Shown piece by piece: positions 1 to 11,519 of a stretch of DNA of 64,000 bases. Origin of the DNA: Antedon mediterranea (Eukaryota > Echinodermata > Crinoidea > Comatulida > Antedonidae); contig NC_092677.1 in the NCBI RefSeq assembly GCF_964355755.1, positions 5,461,001 through 5,525,000 of the forward strand, read 5' to 3'. Below the pieces are notes generated by a model. It ran no database searches. It saw only the letters and a list, made by a program, of their open reading frames with translations, and was not told where the DNA came from. Each line of letters starts with the position of its first letter. The stretch's first letter is position 1. The position numbers were made by a program, and so were the translations under genes.

Positions 1-940
1 CCCTTTTCTTTCCTTTTCATACTATATTTTATATTTCGTATCTGTTTCATGTCTCTAGGATTAGCGTTGCTTTCATTTAACAAGAGATCAGTATAAACGT
101 CTCTTGGGGCTTGCGTGGCAGAAAGTCTATGTTTTGCTGCCATCATTGTACTTTTTGCGGTTCTTATATATTCGGTTCCGGGTGTATTTCTGTTTCCGTG
201 ACTTCTCTTTGTTTTAGGAAATTTGCCTAGGTATTCCACCAACGCTAGATTTGTTGACTCGTCGGGAAAAGATTTATCTATCCACGTGACCCTTTTTCGG
301 AAAGAAGGGTCACGTTTAAGAGTCATGTAACATCGGCACACTAACATTATGTTTTCAGGTTGTGGGTTCATTGGTGTCCAGGCACCTTTTACCTTTGTAC
401 AGTACACACCATCCCGTTTAACCACAGTTATCATAACGCCATTCATCATAGCAATTATTGTTCGAGGTGTTGTAGTTTGAGATGAATGCCAAGTACCACA
501 GTCATCGTAAAAAATACTGCGTTTACCATCTGCCCTGAGTGCGAAGTTTTCTCCATTGTCTACAACAAATGCAACGTTTTCTTTTATGCCACAAGGAACC
601 TCATTGACAACTTCACTAATTGGGGTGTGTACCAAAATTTGTCTCACGCGACTGATTCCAAGAAATCTACCTGTCAATTTGATACCCTGTCCTTGAAGCG
701 ACTCTAAGTCCGAGGATACCGAGGGTGGATGTGATCTGTAGAATGTATTCCTCCATTTGAAATCTTCAATCGACTCTGGGTCAGAGGATGATACCGTCCT
801 ACATGGTTCAGCATCCATTGATGTGGGAATTTCGGACCATTTTTGTTCATCCTTCCAGTAAAATTCTGGCACTGAATCTAGGTCAGATGATGAACATACA
901 TCTTCATTTTTATGTTGTTTTGCATTAGACGATGGTACAC
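1..940 (-). CDS. Large 3' exon of the vertnin-like gene (partial)
   Basis: The minus strand is open from the acceptor (AATAG/GTGTACC) to the window edge, about 313 codons. It starts GVPSSNAKQHKNEDVCSSSD and continues with PEFYWKDEQKW, an acidic SSSDPESIED segment, then a compact region with FVVDNGENFALRADGK, FYDDCGTWHSS, GVYCTKVKGAWTPMN and CRCYMTLKRDPSFRKRVTW, ending Lys-rich. Cys, Trp and Tyr conservation suggests a folded domain I do not recognise. Its first ~70 codons are duplicated in exon 1250-1519. No stop is seen before the edge. Confidence 0.6.
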
Positions 941-2988
941 CTATTATAATAAAAGAAATGGATTAAACAAGTTCAAAGATTTCGTCAATTGTTTGAGATT
1001 TGCTACTTTTTATTAATTAATTTAGGCAGGCGTCATCTTTTTTTGCAAAACATTTAATAATCTTAATGGGTGAAAAATTGTAAACAAAATGTCGAGAAAT
1101 AAGTAGCCGTCTGTTTCTGTATTTTTGTTTTGATCTATTTTTCTTTTGCCGTATTATTGTGGGTTTTTTAAATTTCCGTCTGCAGCGTTGGTTCGGCTGA
1201 TTATTTAGTTTTTATTAAAAGATGTGTTATTTAACATGTTTGACCTTACCTTTTGTTTGTTTATTTTTCTTGTACTTTGTTTTCCTGCTTTTCTCCTTTT
1301 CCGGCTTGTTTCCCTGTCTGTTTGGTGTCTGTGAATGCTGATCTTCAATCGACTCTGGGTCAGAGGACGATACGACCCTTGGTGGTTCAGCATCCATTGA
1401 TGTGGGAATTTCGGTCCATTTTGGTTCATCCTTCCAGTAAAATTCTGGCACTGAATCTGTGTCAGATGATGAACATACATCTTCATTGTTAAGTTGTTTT
1501 GCATTAGACGATGGTACACCTATTGTACAAGAAATATAACTGTTACTAACGGTCGAGTTTATCATTGGAACATAACTTTGTTACCACTTCTTATTTATTG
1601 CGTAAGATATGCGTTTAAAATGTATGCAAACATTTAATAATTTAGAGTATAAGTAAACAAGGTAGATAAAAGAGAAAAATATTTTGTAGGAAAAAGTAAG
1701 TCACCTTTCGTTTCTGCATTTTTTGTTCTCTCTCCGTTTTCCGGTTTTCCTGCTTTGAATCCGTGTGCAGCGGTGCTTCGTCTGATTCCGATGAAATTAT
1801 GATCGGGGACAACGACCCTGAATTACATAGAAAAAATAAGACCATACTTTTAATATAGTTGTAAATGGGCCGCTGTTTCACGATTTTTTTTGTGTGGTTT
1901 TGACCTTATACGAAATGTTTTTATGTCATCAAACGCTTTCAAAATTCAACGCAACTCAACGCAACTCGCCGTAACGTTACGTCGACAGGAAAACAAGCTT
2001 AACGCTTGTTAACAGTATGCGGTTTTTTAAATCAATTAATTCTGAATTTTTACTTGTACATTATTTTGAAAATTTGTTCAAGTTTATATTTCAAATATTA
2101 ATTTTTTTTACCCTTTCTTTGTTTTTGTTTTCTTTTTGTTTTGTTTTCTTTCGTCACATTTTTCGCTTTGAACGTCATGTCATCGGATTCTATTTCTGGC
2201 ATAGAGGACAATGATTCTAAACAGACGAAAATAGCAAAAAAAATATAAAAGCACTGGTAATTATGACAGTAATTATCTGTGTTCAGGGGCAACTGTTTTT
2301 GAATTAAACAAGTTAGGCCTAAATGGGTTTTGTGGAGTTAAATTGTTTACAGTATTATTTATGAAATTATGACATCAATACCTCATTGGCTTAATTATTC
2401 TTACCATCTAGCTTTTCGTGCCCTTTGCGTTGTCTTGACTTGTCAATGCTTTCGTCTGATTCGGATGAGCTTATCGTAATTATGGGAGATGTTTTTAAAC
2501 CTGATTTGAAATACAAAGAGCAAACCATTAGATGCCAGAAACTTAAAATAAAAAATTAACTTAATGAATAAAGTTGTTAAATTTAATATAATAGACCTAA
2601 AGTTATACCTTCAGATTTGTCTTGGCATTTCTTTAAATTTATTTTAAGACCACTTCTGATCTTGCCTTTGTATTTTCTGTTTGCTGTCAAATGCGGAATA
2701 TCCATTAGCGGCACAAAGTGATTGGGTGTCCAAATGTGTTTCTCTTCTTTCGGATCCAAGATTTGTGTGCTCGTCCACATGATAAAAATTGGCTGACTAC
2801 CTGCCTTTTGTTTACACGGGTAAAAACTTCTATTCAGAATTCGATACACCTTGTCCATCATGCCATTCAATGGTGGGTATATTGAAACTATTTCGTGACC
2901 TATGACAGTGGCTAACGCTTGAATTTGCCATGAAGACGAATATCCACTTTCACGACTACAATCCATACAAGCCGTGTCATAATCAGGG
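1..2988 (-). CDS. Partial spliced gene: vertnin-like exon plus repeated acidic/basic exons
   Basis: Six candidate exons read right to left: 2609-2988, 2405-2500, 2112-2216, 1705-1817, 1250-1519 and 1-940 (open at the window edge). All have AG acceptors and, where visible, GT donors. Exons 2405-2500, 2112-2216 and 1250-1519 are multiples of three and enter and leave in phase 1, so any can be skipped or added without changing frame. Exon 1705-1817 enters in phase 1 but leaves in phase 0; it must be skipped, or it carries a one-base lesion. The first exon resembles the vertnin N-terminal region, while later exons repeat a Ser/Asp/Glu cluster (SSESDE, SSSDPES, SSSDLDS) followed by Lys/Arg-rich ends. 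I cannot assign a function. It could be a host gene of the vertnin-like family found in invertebrates, or a protein carried by a mobile element. Promoter and first exon are not identified, and the C-terminus lies outside the window. Confidence 0.55.
1250..1519 (-). CDS. Duplicated short exon related to exon 1-940
   Basis: 270 nt, phase 1 in and out, acceptor AATAG/GTGTACC and donor AAAAG/GTAAGG. Residues 1-62 match the start of exon 1-940 almost position for position (GVPSSNAKQ, VCSSSDTDSVPEFYWKDEPK, IPTSMDAEP, SSSDPESIED) and then diverge into a Lys-rich end like those of exons 1705-1817 and 2112-2216. This is a partial exon duplication with a swapped 3' end. Confidence 0.6.
1705..2500 (-). 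CDS. Three small acidic/basic exons (2405-2500, 2112-2216, 1705-1817)
   Basis: Each begins with a short hydrophobic or Gly start, then an acidic cluster (SSSESDESID; SSMPEIESDD; SSESDEAP) and ends in a run of Lys/Arg (RQRKGHEKLD; KTKRKQKQRKG; REQKMQKRK). Splice sites: 2405-2500 acceptor AAATCAG, donor GATG/GTAAG; 2112-2216 acceptor CTGTTTAG, donor AAGG/GTAAAA; 1705-1817 acceptor AATTCAG, donor AAAG/GTGACT. The first two are phase 1-1; the third exits in phase 0 and is out of register with the next exon. Confidence 0.5.
2609..2988 (-). CDS. Vertnin-like (OTU-fold-like) domain exon
   Basis: An open exon of about 126 residues between an acceptor (TTGTGAG) and a donor (GAAG/GTATAA). Recognisable blocks are DTACMDCSRESGYSSSWQIQ, then ALATVIGHEIVSIYPPLNG, then RILNRSFYPC, FIMWTS and WTPNHFVPL. 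The order (S-x-W-x-x-x-A-L-A, then SIYP-x-x-N, then I-M-W, then H-F-V-P) is what I recall of the N-terminal half of vertebrate vertnin and its many invertebrate relatives. The exon exits in phase 1, matching exon 2405-2500. Identification is by remembered motif order, without alignment. Confidence 0.6.
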
Positions 2989-4430
2989 CTCACAAGGAGT
3001 AAGTAGGCCTATATTATTATTTTATTTATTATATGTCAAACAACAATATGTTTTATAAAATAGCTTATGTACTTACAATAAAAAATAATTCAGGAAGGTT
3101 TATTTTTTTTTATTGCTAATTCGGTTCATTCAGTAGTTAATTTATTCATGTTTGATATTATTTGCATAATAATAGTAATACAAGTTACTTTTACTTCTAC
3201 AGAACTAAAGTGGTTTATTGAAAATAATGTCCAGTGTAAATCATTTCTTCTTATATTTTTTTTTTTTAATAGAATATATTGAAAAGTTGCTAACTGAAGT
3301 GTTTGAAAGAAGACGAGCGAAGTCAGTCAAGATGCTCTTATGAATTATGCAAAAGCACCACCGGCCGTTAACGCCACATACCAACCGTATGACAAAGCAG
3401 ACTTGGTCAAGAAAAGATGTACTCGTTTTCCAACTAAATAACATTTTAATAATCAAGGTAATAAAGTCCTTATTTGCATGTCTTACAATACACATGGTGA
3501 AACATACAGTAATTATATATGTTCTTGTCAGTATAAACTTATAAAAATAGTTTTCAAAATTTTTTTTCTTTATCCTCAATCATGAATAAACTTAACTAAA
3601 TAACTCTTTTGTTTATTGTTTTAATTGTAGGAACTGAACTTTGGTGAAACTGGTCGATTTCCAATCTATGCAACTGTACAAAGTGACTGTACAATGTGCT
3701 TATTGAATTTGTTAATTTAATGTTGTCAGTTTTGTCATTAAAAATCTTATTTCCACTACAATACTGTTATACTTACAAACTGTTTCGTAATTAATTTGAG
3801 CGTTAATTCAAATATAGTATTTTATCAAACTTACTGATTCACTGGATGATCATCGTCAAATGGACCTTCCTGTTTAACATAATGCCAGAAGGACACTTCA
3901 AGAACATCGCGGTCCAGACAGTTGTTTTTTAACCCAGTATGCTGTGTTATGCATCCAACCGCTCCCCTATTTTCTCTACCATCTCCTCTGTCTCATAACA
4001 ACATACAGACTCAACAGCAGTTGCTGTTGCTGTACAATGTGAGCACTTGCACCTGCATAGAATCAACATTACAGCACTCAAATATATACTATATGCTGTT
4101 ACTATACTAATTAATAGATGAAAATCAATATAAGCAAGGTCCTCCCAATCCCACCAAAAAATCCCCAAACAAAAGCTAGGCTTCTGTAGCTAGCCTAGTA
4201 GAAATAGAATAAAGCCTATTACTGTGGCTAGCCTATTAGTATTGGCCTTAGTATTATAGAGTTTAGCAGGCCTATAATTACGAAAAAATAATTACATTTT
4301 ATTACAGTAAATATACTCAAAAGCCTAGTAAAATCAACAAATTTGATCCAAAACAAAATGTCTTTCCCACCACCTTCCTCGCTGGCCGCATATGTATGGC
4401 CGTGATTTGTTTTTTTGTGTGTTGTCCGAT
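2989..4430. other. Non-coding or unassigned stretch
   Basis: No recognisable gene. On the plus strand 3270-3440 holds a short open stretch ending in TAA (NYAKAPPAVNATYQPYDKAD region) and 3631-3720 another (ELNFGETGRF region), both behind AG sites; these might be decayed exons, but I cannot link them in frame or name them. The rest is AT-rich. Confidence 0.3.
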
Positions 4431-4439
4431 GCAGTCGGC

Positions 4440-6492
4440 GAGTGTTGACAAAGTGCGAGGCAGCGAGGCAAGCGAGGCATGCCAAATATTTATGCGAGGC
4501 ATCATTTTATCATTTCCAAAAGTGCGAGGCATGCGAGGCATATAGTTTACAATTTCAAAAAGGTGCGAGGCATATCTTAACGTGCTATTATGCTATATTA
4601 TAGGCCTAATAATCAATCGATACAAGCGTATCTAAATAGATTCGTGTATACACTCATCTTGTTGTTTATTTTTATGTAACGATTGTTTTTTCATTCAAGT
4701 CATATCGTGTCAAATTTTACTTTTACAAAAGTGCCCAAACTACGGTTAAAAAATCTGAACGACAGTCTTCAACTTTCGATAAACAATAATTGTTATAGCG
4801 ACACACTCATCAAATGACTGCAATGTTTGTTGGCATTTCGAGCGTGTTCACTCACATGTCTCTCGAACATAGCAGAGTGAAAATAATATTTTGTCACACC
4901 CCTGCGCCTAGATCCGGTAGACCCGAGAGATGGAAAATCCCTCTTTACTATTTAGCAGGTAGCGGAATGATTCAGCCCTCAGCTCAGAGGATTGTGGTGC
5001 ATTCCCCTCCTATAGCACGTGGTTTCAGCATGCAGCAACGCACAGACTTCTCTCTGAGCGGCGTGCCAAAGACATTTTTGACATTCCATTCTCTAGGAAC
5101 AACACGTGTACCTCTCTCGCAAATAAGGTGAACAGCGATTGCCAGGACAAGTTCAATAACTGGCGGTGAATAAAAGGTAACTGATATGCCGATCCAATAA
5201 CATGCCGCAAAGAAAAAAATTGCGACAGAATTCTGGAGCGCGTGTGAAAAAAGACTTACGTCCGACAATTATTGTAATACTAGGCCTAAAATTAAACTTT
5301 AGCTAATATGCTTAGCCCTAACCTAGATAAGAGGCCTATGTAGAAAATAATTTAATCAATTTTGATAAAATAATAATTGGTGTAATATTTAATAATGATA
5401 CACTATTCCTGTTTTAGTAAGCTAGGTATATTACGAACGATTTTTATTTATTGTTGTCCATGTACGTACTAATAAACCTGGCGCTAGTTTCCTTCGCTTG
5501 TATTTTTACTCCAAATTTGATAACTAACTTTATCGTGTGAATACCACACCTATACCTCATGAGTACTTTAATGAAAGAATCACATAAAAAGTAACAAATA
5601 AATCCTTAAATTAATGATTTTACAGGCATGTTTCTCGCACACTGTTCGCGAATTTCACTTATTCAATGTTCAATATTTTTGTTTCTATGGAGCGCCAAAA
5701 GAGCAACGATAATAGAGGACTAAGACTCAGTAGAATGCGTCAATTTCTCATGCATTTATTGGTGAAAAACACGTTTTATTTCAATATATTTGTTAATTTG
5801 TCAATAAAAATGTTGTAATATGTTACTGCTGATACTGTTCTGTTTTCAAAGAATAATAATCGATCCTAAATCAACATCACTACCTAGTCTAGACCTAGGA
5901 CATCCTACTAAGGATATTATGATGAATTTTTCTATTTTATTCTTTAAAAGGTTAACGAAACCGTGTACATTATCAACAGTAACATTTTTCCTTACTGACA
6001 GTGACAAAATCTATTGAAATTGTACTTGATTTTCACCAAATAATGCGTCGTTAAATATAAATGGTTTCCACAGAGTTTTTAGCCCTCTAATTAATTTTGC
6101 TCTTTTGGCGTTCCATAGAAACCAAAATATTGAACATTGAGTGTGCGAAATGCGAGAAAAACAACGTCTGTAAAATCACCAATTTAATGGATTTATTGTT
6201 ACTTTTATGTGATTTTTCTTCATTAAAGTAGGCCTACTAATTCTAAGCTGTGGTATTCAGGATAAAGCCTTGGTTAAAATACAAGGCAGGTGCAAAAGGA
6301 AACTAGCCTAGCGGGCCTAGGCCTAGGCTACTTCAATTTCGGTGATTTCCTGCCTTGCAATTTTGAGAAATGATAAAATGATGCCTCGCATTTTTTGATG
6401 ATGGTAAAACGATGCCTCGCATAAATTTCTGACTTGCCTCGCATGCCTTCCCTGCCTCGCGTGCCTCGCTGCCTCGCACTTTGTTACTACCC
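4440..6492 (+). mobile_element. Element A: 2053-bp TIR DNA transposon, 9-bp TSD
   Basis: The left end GAGTGTTGACAAAGTGCGAG and the reverse complement of the right end GGGTAGTAACAAAGTGCGAG agree from AACAAAGTG/GACAAAGTG onward, then both run into clusters of GCGAGGCA subterminal repeats (4453-4570 and 6360-6478). Exact 9-bp direct repeats GCAGTCGGC flank it at 4431-4439 and 6493-6501. No transposase is visible: the open frames at 4814-5131 and on the opposite strand match nothing I know and are probably chance. It contains an inner foldback (5480-6316). A 9-bp TSD suggests the Mutator/MULE or Merlin groups, but the superfamily is not proven. Confidence 0.88.
5480..6316. repeat. Inner foldback G inside element A
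   Basis: Arms of about 330 bp face each other: GGCGCTAGTTTCC at 5480 pairs with GGAAACTAGCCTAGCGGGCC at the right end, and blocks such as ATTGAACATTGAG, GGCG(T/C)TCCATAGAAAC and AAAAGAGCAA recur in reverse complement. The same unit occurs in element B (about 9655-10493) and, independently interrupted, at 13329-17268, so G is a separate foldback family captured inside the A/B family. Confidence 0.7.
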
Positions 6493-6501
6493 GCAGTCGG
6501 C

Positions 6502-6719
6502 GGGGGTAGAATCACAATTGTGAAAAGGCTACACATAACATACTTAGCTAACTAACAAATAATAAAGTATTAAAATGATTTTATTATAAAAACAGAAATA
6601 AGGAAGATTTAAAGACTGTTTTACGATCGGTATTTAAACACTAACAAATATAACGTAGGCCTAGGCCGCGCCTATGACGGAGCCGATGCTAGCTAATTGA
6701 TAGGCTACAGAGCCTCCCG
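6502..6719. other. Spacer with TAGGCCTA-type words
   Basis: Short AT-rich spacer between elements A and C1 containing several TAGGCCTAGGC words. No gene seen. Confidence 0.4.
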
Positions 6720-6728
6720 AGCCCGCTC

Positions 6729-7535
6729 GCGATTTTTTTTTCCGTACATAAGTTGGGGACCCCCTCATGAAACGTCACAAAATAAACATGAATAATTCAT
6801 CAGTTAAATTTTCTTGCTCCGTGTGCACCCAAGCGTATAGCAACAAGAACAACTGCGATACGATTCTAGGCGATTCTCCACTGTGTTTTTGCGGCGTGCG
6901 ATTTCATAAAAGAATTGCGGCGTTTTGTGTGGATTGTCGAAATAATCTGTCTTTAGTTTTTGGGTTTTTTTAAAATAGAATTTATTACAAAGAATTACGT
7001 GTTAAAATTATAGTTTCTATTAATACTATTAGGCCTAATTATTAGTCTCTAAAGCTCGTGTCTATTCTAGTAGTCTGTGTGGGTGTGTGTGTTAGGTACT
7101 CCGAGTAATAAGTCAGCAAAATTAAACAATTACATTACACAAAATTTATTCTCGTGTTCATCCTTTGAGTACATGCATATTGTTTGATAATAAAATAACA
7201 GAATTAAAAAATTACAGTACACAAAATTATACACATTCTTATTCTCGTGTGTCTAAACTTTCTTTGGGCTATGACCAATACTACTTAGTTGAATGTGTCT
7301 TGCCTAGCTGTCGATGTCTCGACACATTTTGCATAGTGGTAGTGTGTGTGTGAAGAGTGCGCCAAGGCAATCACGTGAATGCTAGGCCTAGGAAGAATCG
7401 TATCGCAGTTGTAATATCACTTGTTGCTATACGCTTGGGTGCACACGGAACAACAAATTTAACTGATGAATTATTCATGTGTATTTTGTGACGTTTCATG
7501 AGGGGTCCCCAACTTATGTACGAAAAAAAAATCGC
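6729..7535. mobile_element. Element C1: 807-bp foldback-type MITE, 9-bp TSD
   Basis: Ends start GCGATTTTTTTTTCCGTACA and are inverted repeats of about 125 bp that include AAGTTGGGGACCCC and GTGTGCACCCAAGCGTATAG. Exact TSDs AGCCCGCTC lie at 6720-6728 and 7536-7544. No plausible transposase is encoded. A second copy (C2, 12358-13284) has a different 9-bp TSD. Confidence 0.88.
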
Positions 7536-7544
7536 AGCCCGCTC

Positions 7545-8281
7545 CTTCCGAGTAGCCTATTTAAACATACCATGTTCAATTTCCTTCTCTTTCCTCCCTT
7601 CCTTCTGCCTCAACATCGTCTTCTTCTTCCTCATCGTCATTTTCAAATTCCCCAACCTTTCTCAAAGGCTCATATTGGTATGGCTGAATTTCTAACGGAA
7701 AAGTTTCTTCTTCGGAATCGGAATACATTTTGCGAAGATTGGCTTTTTCATGTACTCATCCAGCGTGATCGTTTTCAGGGAAGATAGCGAAACCCGATAT
7801 GACGTCACGACTGTAAAGTTAATGAGTTGGCTCTAAACGCTCTAAATCGTATTTTCAAACGTCGATTTTAGCGGTAAAAATTGCATAAAAAATTTCAAAA
7901 AACCTAATATATATTTTATTATACCTAAACAATCATCACAAATACTCAAATAGGTGTTGACATTTCTGCTTTAACTAATAATGGCAATAGACTAACTCAA
8001 CCAGATACACATACATTCAAATTGCACATCCTTTATTATAACTGTTTTAAATAAAATTGTAAATATAATTTAATAAATCAGAAAAAGAGAAATGTTAAAA
8101 TAAAACAATACAAATATTACGATTACTATTTTCTAATGTATCTTTTGTTTCATTACAGAATTCAATGTATACAGTACATACAGTACTGCTATTTGTATTT
8201 ACATATTATCATATATGACGAAATATAATCTCTTGCTTGAGTATTTGGTTTGGTATATCATTTTATTAAGGGCTTTGTACC
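7545..8281. other. Intergenic, no gene recognised
   Basis: Contains pyrimidine-rich sequence (7560-7660) and AT-rich sequence. Short open frames here have no recognisable domain. Confidence 0.4.
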
Positions 8282-8520
8282 TAACCCTGTAAATAACCTC
8301 AACTATGAACTGAACCTAACCCTCTAAATAATCTCATCTATCAACTAAACCGAACTCTCTAAATAACCTCAGCTATGAACTGAACCTAACCCTCTAAATA
8401 ACCTCAACTATGAACTGAACCTAATCCTCTAAATAATGTCAACTATCAACAAAAACCTAACACTCTAAAAAGTGTCCACTACTGTATCAACTAAATCTAA
8501 CCCTCTAAATAATCTCAACG
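8282..8520. repeat. Minisatellite, ~35-36-bp unit
   Basis: Six to seven degenerate head-to-tail copies of a unit close to CTAACCCTCTAAATAACCTC followed by AACTATGAACTGAAC. Confidence 0.8.
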
Positions 8521-9475
8521 TTCATTATAAAAATGGGCTGTGAAACAGCAGTACTATGAGAATTTACTTTGAAGTGTGGCTTTTGCCGAGTGATGCATTT
8601 TGTAAAACACAAAATGAAAGGTTGTGCGGGGCTGCCGATCGCTTCTTCCTTGGAAGGTCATGCATGCTATTTGGTGTGTTGGTTTTGCGTTTAACAGCAT
8701 AGCCATGCTCGGTGGTGAATGCAGCCTTTGATGATCTTCCAACAGTCAAACGCCTCCTCCCACCCAGTGGCATCTTACGCCTAGCAACAGATGTGGGCTG
8801 CACTCCAATTTTGCTAGATGTTTGAAGTCCCCTTGCCTTGACCTTACACCTCGATGCTAATGATGCCCCACTGTACTTACCAAAAGTATGCAGAGCACTG
8901 ACAAGGTGACTGTCGGATTGAATTAAATGTACACTCTAACTGTTCTTCAACCTGTGGCACACGCTTGCTTGGTTGGCTAAATTGATTAATCAGTGTTGCC
9001 TGTGATCTTAACGATTGGATGCGGAGAATCTGGGGGTCTTGTAATTGTCCCATATGGTGTGCGCCTGCTAAAAGAATAAAAGTAAGATAAAGTTTTTTGT
9101 TTTCGTCCACTAAGCAGCCCGGACAAATTGGAATGCTTCAAGCATTTTTACTTGTTTCTATAGACCCTGAAGATCAATCAAACATCCTGTTCCCAAACTG
9201 TATACAATTTTGAAAAGAGCAATGTAGAACTTTGAAAAGCATAGACAGAATGTTACCTGTAACAGGACTGCAAATCAGGGCAATGGGCTCTGTCTGCAGA
9301 GACTCAATTGTGTACTCAACATCTGTACAGCCTTCTTGAAGATCATATTTGATGGTATCCAGAGCAGATGATGGTGAATGGCCTGATCTGTAGAGCTCAA
9401 GAAGCTTCTCCGTTGCACCATCACTTACATCCCTTTCTCGAAGGGCATCAGCACTTGCCACCTCATGGTTGTGAT

Positions 9476-11519
9476 GGGTAGTAACAAAGTGCGAGGCAGC
9501 GAGGCACGCGAGGCAGGGAAGGCATGCGAGGCAAGTCAGAAATTTATGCGAGGCATCGTTTTACCATCATCAAAAAATGCGAGGCATCATTTTATCATTT
9601 CTCAAAATTGCAAGGCAGGAAATCACCGAAATTGAAGTAGCCTAGGCCTAGCTAGGCCCGCTAGGCTAGTTTCCTTTTGCACCTGCCTTGTATTTTAACC
9701 AACTTTATCCTGAATACCACAGCTTAGAATCAGTAGGCCTACTTTAATGAAGAAAAATCACATAAAAGTAACAATAAATCCATTAAATTGGTGATTTTAA
9801 GACGTTGTTTTTCTCGCATTTCGCACACTCAATGTTCAATATTTTGGTTTCTATGGAACGCCAAAAGAGCAAAATTAATTAGAGGGCTAAAAACTCTGTG
9901 GAATCCATTTATATTTAACGCATTATTTGGTGAAAATCAAGTACAATTTCAATAGATTTTGTCACTGTCAGTAAGGAAAAATGTTACTGTTGATAATGTA
10001 CACGGTTTCGTTAACCTTTTAAAGAATAAAATAGAAAAATTCATCATAATATCCTTAGTAGAATGTCCTAGGTCTAGACTAGGTAGTGATGTTGATTTAG
10101 GATCGATTATTATTCTTTGAAAACAGAACAGTATCAGCAGTAACATATTACAGCATTTTTATTGACAAATTAATAAATATATTGAAATAAAACGTGTTTT
10201 TCACCAATAAATGTGTGAGAAATTGACGCATTCCACTGAGTTTTAGTCCTCTATTATCGTTGCTCTTTTGGCGCTCCATAGAAACAAAAATATTGAACAT
10301 TGAATAAGTGAAATTCGCGAACAGTGTGCGAGAAACACGCCTGTAAAATCATTAATTTAAGGATTTATTTGTTACTTTTTACGTGATTCTTTCATTAAAG
10401 TACTCATGAGGTATACTTCTAAGGTGTGGTATTCACACGATAAAGTTAGTTATCAAATTTGGAGTAAAAATACAAGCGAAGGAAACTAGCGCCAGGTTTA
10501 TTAGTACGTACATGGACAACAATAAATAAAAATCGTTCGTAATATACCTAGCTTACTAAAACAGGAATATATTACACCAATTATTATTATATCAAAATTG
10601 ATTAAATTATTTTCTACATAGGCCTCTTATCTAAATTAGGGCTAAGCATATTAGCTAAAGTTTAATTTTAGGCCTAGTATTACAATTGTCGGACGCAAGT
10701 CTTTTTTCACACGCGCTCCAGAATTCTGTCGCAATTTTTTTCTTTGCGGCATGTTATTGGATCGCCATATCAGTTACCTTTTATTCACCGCCAGTTATTG
10801 AACTTGTCCTGGCAATCGCTGTTCACCTTATTTGCGAGAGAGGTACACGTGTTGTGCCTAGAGAATGGAATGTCAAAAATGTCTTTGGCACGCCGCTCAG
10901 AGAGAAGTCTGTGCGTTGCTGCTGAAACCACGTGCTATAGGAGGGGAATGCACCACAATCCTCTGAGCTGAGGGCTGAATCATTCCGCTACCTGCTAAAT
11001 AGTAAAGAGGGATTTTCCATCTCTCGGGTCTACCGGATCTAGGCGCAGGGGTGTGACAAAATATTATTTTCACTCTGCTATGTTCGAGAGACATGTGAGT
11101 GAACACGCTCGAAATGCCAACAAACATTGCAGTCATTTGATGAGTGTGTCGCTATAACAATTATTGTTTATCGAAAGTTGAAGACTGTCGTTCAGATTTT
11201 TGAACCGTAGTTTGGGCACTTTTGTAAAAGTAAAATTTGACACGATATGACTTGAATGAAAAAACAATCGTTACATAAAAATAAACAACATGATGAGTGT
11301 ATACACGAATCTATTTAGATACGCTTGTATCGATTGATTATTAGGCCTATAATATATCATAATAGCACGTTAAGATATGCCTCGCACCTTTTTGAAATTG
11401 TAAACTATATGCCTCGCATGCCTCGCACTTTTGGAAATGATAAAATGATGCCTCGCACAAATATTTGGCATGCCGCGCTTGCCTCGCGTGCCTCGCTGCC
11501 TCGCACTTTGTCAACACTC
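9476..11519 (-). mobile_element. Element B: second copy of the A family, inverted, 9-bp TSD
   Basis: 2044 bp, nearly identical to element A in reverse orientation throughout (for example the frame with IIIDPKSTSLPSLDLGH occurs in both). Ends are GGGTAGTAACAAAGTGCGAG on the left and CACTTTGTCAACACTC on the right. TSD GGTTGTGAT lies at 9467-9475 and 11520-11528 and differs from that of element A, so the two are independent insertions rather than halves of one palindrome. It sits inside a coding exon of the MULE/SWIM-type pseudogene. Confidence 0.9.
9655..10493. repeat. Inner foldback G inside element B
   Basis: Same unit as 5480-6316, reversed with the rest of element B; the ends are GGCCCGCTAGGCTAGTTTCC and GGAAACTAGCGCC. 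Confidence 0.65.

Noticed and set aside
4814-5131. 105-codon frame in element A, with an equally long frame on the opposite strand (repeated in element B)
   Set aside because: No recognisable domain, both strands open over the same GC-richer stretch, and the element looks non-autonomous; likely chance.
4440-11519. One giant palindromic transposon with 2-kb arms
   Set aside because: Each arm has its own complete ends and its own 9-bp TSD, so there are two separate elements.
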